Assembly (NCBI GenBank): GCA_025356695.1
Contig: JANXSE010000196.1
Location: 1-54,473, forward strand
Length of the DNA stretch: 54,473 nucleotides
Direction of reading: 5' to 3'
Origin: Betaproteobacteria bacterium
GTDB lineage: Bacteria; Pseudomonadota; Gammaproteobacteria; Burkholderiales; SG8-41
The notes beneath the pieces are model-generated. The model had not been told where the DNA came from. It searched no databases and was given only the letters and a program-made list of their open reading frames with translations. Below, in pieces: positions 49,705 to 54,473 of this stretch (position 1 is the stretch's first letter; every line of letters begins with the position of its first letter). Made by a program: the position numbers and the translations under genes.

Positions 49705-50316
49705 TTACTTACGCAGGGCGGCAATTGCAAGCGAGCCGGCGCCGATGACAATGCCGAGCAGAACGATGACGCTGAAGTGATCGTGAAAAAACGGCACGTT
49801 GCCGAAGAAATAGCCGCTGGCTACCAGCGTGCCTACCCACAGCACCGCGCCGCAGACGACGTAGAGCAGAAATTTCGGAAACATCATTGCAGATACGCCG
49901 CCGATGAAGGGCGCGAACGTGCGCACCACGGCAACGAAGGGCGACAGCAGAAAAGTTACGCCGCCGTAGTTTTCATAGAAGGCATGCGTTTTCAGCAGCG
50001 CTTCTTTGTCCAGCCAGCGATAGTTTTGCGTGAACACTTTTTCGCCGACGGCCGCGCCGGTCCAGTAGTTAAGCACGCTGCCGGATACTGCGGCGATGAT
50101 GAGGAGCGGCAGCAAAATAAAAATGTTGATGGTGCCGATCGCGCAGAATGAGCCGCAGATGAACAACAACGGGTCGCCGGGCAGGAAGAACAGCGGCACA
50201 AAAGCCATTTCGCAAAAGACGATGGCGAACAGCGCGATGTAGATCATCGGGCCGAATTGTGCGGCGGCATGGCCAAAATTCTGATCAAGATGCAGCAGCA
50301 TCTGCAGAAATTCCAT
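49705..50316 (-). CDS. DedA-family inner-membrane protein
   Basis: A 203-residue DedA/SNARE-associated family protein. 'FCEMAFVPLFFLPGDPLLFICGSF' (the FLPGD signature), 'VSGSVLNYWTGAAVGEKVF', 'GGVTFLLSPFVAVVRTFAPFIGGVSAM' and 'VLWVGTLVASGYFFG' are the family's conserved segments. Members are proton-coupled or lipid-scrambling membrane proteins, some of them flippases for undecaprenyl phosphate. The next gene upstream stops 22 bases away, so they may share a transcript. Confidence 0.95.
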   Translation of the reverse strand: MEFLQMLLHLDQNFGHAAAQFGPMIYIALFAIVFCEMAFVPLFFLPGDPLLFICGSFCAIGTINIFILLPLLIIAAVSGSVLNYWTGAAVGEKVFTQNYRWLDKEALLKTHAFYENYGGVTFLLSPFVAVVRTFAPFIGGVSAMMFPKFLLYVVCGAVLWVGTLVASGYFFGNVPFFHDHFSVIVLLGIVIGAGSLAIAALRK

Positions 50317-50338
50317 TTAACCCACCTGTTCGCGATGA

Positions 50339-51133
50339 CTATTGCGGCGCGGCGACGACCACGCCGCGCAGGCCGGCGTTATCGATAGAGGTTTTGATGA
50401 TGCCTTCAGCGCGTACTGCATCGACGAAGTTTCGCACATAAGCTTTGCCGGCGGCGTTTTGCCCTTTGCGCGTGGCGATCGCGTACTGCACGCTGGCGAC
50501 GCGGCCATCGAGTACGCGCGAACCGGGCAGGCGCGCCGATTCGACGAACAGCGTGGGTTTGTTGGCGGCGGCGATATCGGCTTTGCCGGTTTGCAGTGCT
50601 TCAATCAGTGCGGGCACGCCGGCGACGCGCACCAGCGCGGCGTTTTTGAACAGGCGCGAGAGCAGATGATCAGGCCCGCCCATGTTGGTGACGGCGACGC
50701 GCACACCGGGCTTGTCGATATCCGTCATCGCCATGAGCGATGAGCCGGCGGGGGCGAGGTAGCCGACTTCAACTTCCATGAAGGGCGCGGCGTAATCGAG
50801 ATCTTTTTCGCGTGACGATTCGAGCGCCAGAAAGGCGATATCCCATTGCGCGGTTTTGCCGCCTTCCATCAGCAACTCAATCGAGTTGTAACCGACCGGC
50901 ACGAAAGCGACGCCCATGCGCCGCGCAAGTTCTTTTGAGAGATCGATAGCCACACCTTTCAATTCACCGGATGCATCTTTGGTTACCTGCAGTGCGGTGG
51001 TGAGCAGGATGCCCGCGCGCAGCGTGCCAGCGGGATTAAGTGCAGCGCGCGCTTCCGCTGACGGCTGCGTGAAGGTGGTTGCGCAGCCGGAGAGCGCAAG
51101 TGCAGTCAGCAGAAAAGTGAAGGTCGATTTCAT
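50339..51133 (-). CDS. family 3 solute-binding lipoprotein
   Basis: A 264-residue binding protein of the amino-acid/polar-solute type (SBP family 3). A lipobox 'LALSGC' ends the signal peptide (start ATG 51133). Then 'TLRAGILLTTALQVTKDASGELKGVAIDLSKELARRMGVAFVPV' and 'WDIAFLALESSREKDLDYAAPFMEVEVGYLAP' give the two-lobe pattern. No ABC genes are adjacent, so it is an orphan receptor or supplies a distant transporter. A GC-rich hairpin repeat precedes it. Confidence 0.9.
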   Translation of the reverse strand: MKSTFTFLLTALALSGCATTFTQPSAEARAALNPAGTLRAGILLTTALQVTKDASGELKGVAIDLSKELARRMGVAFVPVGYNSIELLMEGGKTAQWDIAFLALESSREKDLDYAAPFMEVEVGYLAPAGSSLMAMTDIDKPGVRVAVTNMGGPDHLLSRLFKNAALVRVAGVPALIEALQTGKADIAAANKPTLFVESARLPGSRVLDGRVASVQYAIATRKGQNAAGKAYVRNFVDAVRAEGIIKTSIDNAGLRGVVVAAPQ

Positions 51134-51199
51134 TGCCCGGGGTTTGAGTGAATGTTGTGACGGTGTCGCGAAATTCGACGCGGGGGGCGCCCCCATCCC

Positions 51200-51226
51200 C
51201 GCCTTCCCCCGTCAAGGGGGAAGGCG
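51200..51226. repeat. 11-bp GC-rich hairpin between two lipoprotein genes
   Basis: CGCCTTCCCCC (51200-51210) pairs perfectly with GGGGGAAGGCG (51216-51226) around GTCAA. No T run follows on the minus strand, so it is more likely a dispersed palindromic repeat or an mRNA stabiliser than a terminator. Confidence 0.6.
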
Positions 51227-51250
51227 AAAACCGGGAGGTGTTGCGTCGAT

Positions 51251-51712
51251 TTATTTTTGTTCCGCCGGCGTTGACGTCACCGGGCCGATGCCGTGTATCA
51301 GCAGAATCGCATCGCCCATTTTTGCACCGTCGTAATGGATGCCTTTGGCGGTGTGAATGACGGTGGTGCCGGCGCTTATCGGCACGGTGCTGTCGGGATC
51401 GTACTTGGTGCCGCTACCGACCCACCACGTGCCTGCAAGCACGATGATGTAGCGATCATTCGGATGGAAATGCGGACGGCTCATGTTGCCGGCCTTCCAT
51501 TTGTTGAAGTACGCATACGGCTCGGCTTTGTTTGGATCGCCGTAGAGTTTTGCCTGCGCGGCGGTGCCGGCGGCATTGTCTACCCACTTGATCTGATCGA
51601 CGTTGACGTAGCTCACGGCTTTGGCATCAAGCGGAATGTTGGGTGTGACCGCGCAGCCGGTCAAAACGGTGATTGCGGCAACGAACAAACCGCGCAAGAG
51701 TGTGCTGGTCAT
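51251..51712 (-). CDS. cupin-type lipoprotein
   Basis: A 153-residue lipoprotein starting at ATG 51712 with an ideal GGAGGAGAT leader; the lipobox is 'VLTGC'. The mature part is a small cupin: 'FNKWKAGNMSRPHFHPNDRYIIVLAGTWWVGSG' gives the histidine motif, and 'ISAGTTVIHTAKGIHYDGA' the second. Metal-binding is likely; activity is unknown. Upstream on the same strand lie a dehydrogenase and a Bug receptor, about 195 bases away across a repeat. Confidence 0.88.
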   Translation of the reverse strand: MTSTLLRGLFVAAITVLTGCAVTPNIPLDAKAVSYVNVDQIKWVDNAAGTAAQAKLYGDPNKAEPYAYFNKWKAGNMSRPHFHPNDRYIIVLAGTWWVGSGTKYDPDSTVPISAGTTVIHTAKGIHYDGAKMGDAILLIHGIGPVTSTPAEQK

Positions 51713-51820
51713 ATCTCCTCCCAGGGCTGGCGCCACGCCGCATCGGTGCGCGGGGTGTGCGGGGGTAATCATACGCCTGCGTTCGTTGCTGCTGTGAACG
51801 GGCGGCGCGTTAAAAGTCCC

Positions 51821-51904
51821 GTCACTCCAGCGAAGGCGGGAGTCCAGGAATTCGGCCTTCGCTATTGCCAACGGCGGACTGGATTCCGCCTACGCGGGAA
51901 TGAC
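51821..51904. repeat. dispersed palindromic repeat (copy 2)
   Basis: It begins GTCACTCCAGCGAAGGCGGG and ends TCCGCCTACGCGGGAATGAC, the same inverted-end design as the element at 34337-34419 with a different middle. The ends lie within a few bases of the stop of the dehydrogenase gene. Confidence 0.85.
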
Positions 51905-51907
51905 GTA

Positions 51908-52951
51908 CTAACCAACCGGCGGCGCGATACCGAACCGCTGCGCCAGCGCATCCAGTTGTTTCGCCAGCAGCGCACTGATAGCGATGCCATTGGCGAGGCG
52001 ATCCTGCTTCCTGCGCGCGCGTTCCTGGCCGGGCACGCGCACTTGCGTGACGCCGGGTAGCGGTTTCGAAGCGGTGATACTGTCGATGTGGCGGTCGATT
52101 TCGGCGCCGAATGTTTCCGCTGGCATAAAGCGGGCGACGTCGAGCACGATGATGAATTGCCCGCTGTTGACGCCGAAGCCCGAGCCCGTGCGCGGAATGT
52201 CGCGGCCGAAGGCGGCGCCGTTAAGCGATCCGGCGAGCAGTCCGATCGCTAATGCGAGGCCGCTGCCCTTGTGTTCGCCAATCGGCATCAACAGGCTTTG
52301 CATCATTTTCGCCGGATCGGTGACAGCCTCGCCCGTCAATGGATCGATCATCCAGCCTTCAGGAATTTTCTCACCGCGCAATGCGGCGGCTTTGATCATG
52401 CCGGCCGAGGCAACCGAAGTTGCGGTGTCGATAATGACGGCGGGTTGTTTGCCGGCAGGTATGCCGATCGCCAGCGGGTTGGTGCCGAGCAGCGCTTCGG
52501 CGCCGCCCCACGGTGCCATCTGGTTGAAGCCCGACACTGCGCCGTAGATGCCGACCATGCCTTGCGCAACCACCATCGCTGCGTAGACGCCGCCGGCGCC
52601 GGCGTGATTCGAATTGCGCACGCCGACCCAGGCGAGGCCTGCGCTGCGCGCGAGTTCGATGGCGAGTCGTGTCGCGCGTTCAACAGCAAGATGCCCCATA
52701 CCGTCGTCGCCGTCGACCAGCGCGGTGGCAGCGCCTTGTTCGATAATTTTTATGTTTGCCCGCGGATTAATGTCTTTTTTATCGAAGGCATCGACGTACT
52801 GCGGCAACCGGAAAACACCGTGCGCATCGGCGTCGGTGAGGTCGGCTTCGACCATGCATGCGGCGATAGTGTTTGCATCAGTGGCGGGAACGCCGCACGC
52901 GGCGAGTACGTTGGCGGTGAATTTTGTGAGGGTGCTGACCGGTATTACCAT
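51908..52951 (-). CDS. type 2 malate/L-lactate dehydrogenase family oxidoreductase
   Basis: A 347-residue member of the family that includes malate, L-sulpholactate and ureidoglycolate dehydrogenases and YlbC-like enzymes, which is unrelated to Rossmann-fold dehydrogenases. 'ADLTDADAHGVFRLPQYVDAF', 'VGVRNSNHAGAGGVYAAMV' (catalytic His) and 'LLMPIGEHKGSGLALAIGLLAG' are its blocks. It uses NAD(P) to oxidise 2-hydroxy acids. The gene is 31 bases downstream of a Bug receptor, so the imported ligand is plausibly a 2-hydroxy acid or keto acid. Confidence 0.94.
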   Translation of the reverse strand: MVIPVSTLTKFTANVLAACGVPATDANTIAACMVEADLTDADAHGVFRLPQYVDAFDKKDINPRANIKIIEQGAATALVDGDDGMGHLAVERATRLAIELARSAGLAWVGVRNSNHAGAGGVYAAMVVAQGMVGIYGAVSGFNQMAPWGGAEALLGTNPLAIGIPAGKQPAVIIDTATSVASAGMIKAAALRGEKIPEGWMIDPLTGEAVTDPAKMMQSLLMPIGEHKGSGLALAIGLLAGSLNGAAFGRDIPRTGSGFGVNSGQFIIVLDVARFMPAETFGAEIDRHIDSITASKPLPGVTQVRVPGQERARRKQDRLANGIAISALLAKQLDALAQRFGIAPPVG

Positions 52952-52982
52952 TCGAATTTGTTCATCCTTACGTTAATTTTAA

Positions 52983-53942
52983 TTATTCAGGTTTGATGGC
53001 GGCGGCCTTGAAGACCTTCGCCATCTGCTGCATTTCAGTTCTGATCTGTTCGGCCATCTGCTGCGGCGTGTTGTGGGCGGCGACGAGGCCGAGGCCGCGG
53101 TAGTAGTCGTTGACGTCGGGCAGCGCGGCGATGCGCGCCATTTCGCTGTTGAGTCGCGCCACAATTGCCGGCGGCGTGCCCTTCGGCGCCATCACTGCCC
53201 ACCATAATTGCGAAACGTAACCGGGCACGCCGGCTTCCACCATTGTCGGCACTTCGGGCAATGCGGTCGAACGCTGCGCGCCGAGCACGGCCAGCGCGCG
53301 CAGCTTGCCGGCTTTGACTTGCGGAATCGACGGCGGCAGATCGGCGAAGGCCATCTGGATTTGTCCGGCGACGACATCGATTAGCACCAGCGCGATGCCC
53401 TTGTACGGCACGTGCAGAATATCGGCGCCGGTCATCATGCGGAACATTTCGCCGCTGATGTGCGAGCTGGTGCCGAGACCGCCCGAACCGAAACTCAACT
53501 GCCCCGGTTTTGTTTTGGCGAGCGCGATCAATTCCCTGACGTTGCCTGCCGCCACCGACGGATGTACCGCCAGCACTTGACCGGAGGTCGCCGCCAGCCC
53601 GACCGGCGCGTAATCGGCCAGCGGGTCGTAGGGCAGGCTTTTATACATATGCGGGCTCATGGTCAGCGCGGCCTTGCCGCTCAGCATGATGGTGTAGCCG
53701 TCGGCGGCGGCGCGCGCAGTGATTTCGTGGCCGATGATGCCGGCTGCACCGGTGCGGTTGTCGATGATGAATTGCTGGCCGAAGCTTTCGCTGAATTTCT
53801 GCGCGAGCTGGCGCGACACCAGGGACGACGAGCCGGCGGGCGGAAACGGCACGACAAAGCGCACCGGCCGCTCGGGATAAGCCGCTTGTGCGGCGGCGTG
53901 GCAGAGTGCGAAGGCACAGAAGGCGGCGAGCAATGAGCGCAT
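52983..53942 (-). CDS. Bug/TctC-family solute receptor
   Basis: A 319-residue receptor. ATG 53942 is taken as the start; a TTG four codons upstream overlaps the previous stop. Signal peptide ends AAAQAA. It has 'FVVPFPPAGSSSLVSRQLAQKF', 'GQQFIIDNRTGAAGIIGHEITARAAADGYTI', 'SFGSGGLGTSSHISGEMF' and 'HVPYKGIALVLIDVVAGQI'. Between a Gfo/Idh/MocA oxidoreductase and a dehydrogenase on the same strand, it is probably part of one catabolic operon. Confidence 0.95.
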   Translation of the reverse strand: MRSLLAAFCAFALCHAAAQAAYPERPVRFVVPFPPAGSSSLVSRQLAQKFSESFGQQFIIDNRTGAAGIIGHEITARAAADGYTIMLSGKAALTMSPHMYKSLPYDPLADYAPVGLAATSGQVLAVHPSVAAGNVRELIALAKTKPGQLSFGSGGLGTSSHISGEMFRMMTGADILHVPYKGIALVLIDVVAGQIQMAFADLPPSIPQVKAGKLRALAVLGAQRSTALPEVPTMVEAGVPGYVSQLWWAVMAPKGTPPAIVARLNSEMARIAALPDVNDYYRGLGLVAAHNTPQQMAEQIRTEMQQMAKVFKAAAIKPE

Positions 53943-53950
53943 GGTGGCAT

Positions 53951-54473
53951 TCAATCGAGTAAGCCGTCGATCACCTGATCGGCGGCGTTGATTAGCGGAT
54001 GGTTTTCATCGGCAAGTGGCAAGGCGACGAAGTTGCCGCTCTGCGCCGACTGGTAGGCGGCGGTGACGAGTGCGGCAACGGCGAGCCCGTTGCGCACGCC
54101 GCTCCGCGGTTCGCTATTGTTGACGATGCAATCGATCAGATGCTGCACGCACGATTCGCGCGGCGGCAGCGACGCTGCGGGCAGTTCGATACGCGTGCCG
54201 TTGATCGTGTAGTCGTTGTCGTCGATGCGAACATAGTGACCGTCGCAGACGAGATCGATGGTGTTCACCGTCGGCAGTTCCTGTTTAACCTTGGTGCGGC
54301 CGGTGACCACGCGCGCCGAGAAGCTGCCGTAATCGCAGGTCAGAATCGCCATGTCTTCGGTGCCGAAGGCGCGGTATTCGTCCCAATACTGGTTGGTCAT
54401 TACGCAATGCACGCGCTGCGGCATGCCGAACACGCTGTAGACGTAATCGACGGCGTGGCTGCCGTGATTCATC
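53951..54473 (-). CDS. Gfo/Idh/MocA-family oxidoreductase, C-terminal part
   Basis: The C-terminal 173 residues or so are present; the gene runs off the right edge. 'NHGSHAVDYVYSVFGMPQRVHCVMTNQYWDEYR' matches the substrate-binding domain of this family (the His-xxx-Asp helix, here HAVD, contacts substrate), and 'HLIDCIVNNSEPRSGVRNGLAVAALVTAAYQSAQSG' is the typical last helix pair. The NAD(P)-binding Rossmann half is outside the window. The stop TGA at 53951-53953 is followed after eight bases by the Bug start. Confidence 0.85.
   Translation of the reverse strand, partial: MNHGSHAVDYVYSVFGMPQRVHCVMTNQYWDEYRAFGTEDMAILTCDYGSFSARVVTGRTKVKQELPTVNTIDLVCDGHYVRIDDNDYTINGTRIELPAASLPPRESCVQHLIDCIVNNSEPRSGVRNGLAVAALVTAAYQSAQSGNFVALPLADENHPLINAADQVIDGLLD

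Noticed and set aside
1..54473. CRISPR arrays, tRNA and rRNA genes
   Set aside because: No regularly spaced repeats and no recognisable tRNA or rRNA sequence were seen.

Overview
The window is GC-rich chromosomal DNA of a Betaproteobacterium, most likely Burkholderiales. The main evidence is eleven genes, one cut by the left edge, for Bug/TctC-type periplasmic solute receptors (Bordetella uptake genes). None has its TctA/TctB membrane partners nearby, a pattern typical of Alcaligenaceae, Comamonadaceae and relatives. The receptors are interleaved with enzymes expected in the breakdown of organic acids or aromatics: a class III CoA-transferase, an amidohydrolase, alpha/beta hydrolases, VOC (glyoxalase-fold) proteins, cupins, an MmgE/PrpD protein, an SDR and a type 2 malate/lactate dehydrogenase.

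Layout. Positions 3-353 hold a Bug tail. Positions 438-5885 (minus) look like one catabolic operon: hydrolase, Bug, UGSC selenoprotein, 'GLPxxPPT' protein, VOC epimerase-like protein, CoA-transferase. Positions 6009-8835 (plus) carry small genes and a Bug. Positions 8888-11620 hold a LuxR-type response regulator, the tail of a hybrid kinase and an N-terminally cut NorD-like VWA gene, the last two meeting head to head. Positions 11639-21949 hold amidohydrolase, cupin, Bug and ModA-like genes. Positions 22252-28268 are mostly housekeeping: DUF2062, MFS, trxC-cbpM-cbpA, cytochrome c, marC and a probable FNR-controlled sRNA. Positions 28295-31954 hold a VOC gene divergent from a second, fused UGSC selenoprotein, then a Crp/Fnr regulator. 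Positions 32594-40943 hold transport, SDR/Rrf2, MscS, VOC and MFS genes. Positions 40944-42950 are an AT-rich insertion with HEPN-like and two-transmembrane genes. Positions 42954-54473 return to Bug-rich DNA.

The most interesting signal is a pair of genes each broken by an in-frame TGA at the same place. Read as selenocysteine, both give a U-G-A-C motif (UGSC selenoprotein family), and both have a hairpin at the spacing of a bacterial SECIS element. In one locus the UGSC protein is followed by a separate gene with a GLPxxPPT motif. In the other the same two domains are fused in one polypeptide. A VOC gene lies close to both. This points to a functional two-domain selenoenzyme, probably serving catabolism of a Bug-imported compound; the substrate is unknown.

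Second in interest is a compact sRNA (about 28138-28268) with a near-consensus FNR box at about -41, a CCUCCC loop and a strong terminator. Third is the AT-rich island, which looks like an accessory, possibly defence-related, module with two tiny ORFs. All family assignments were made by eye; no database search was run.
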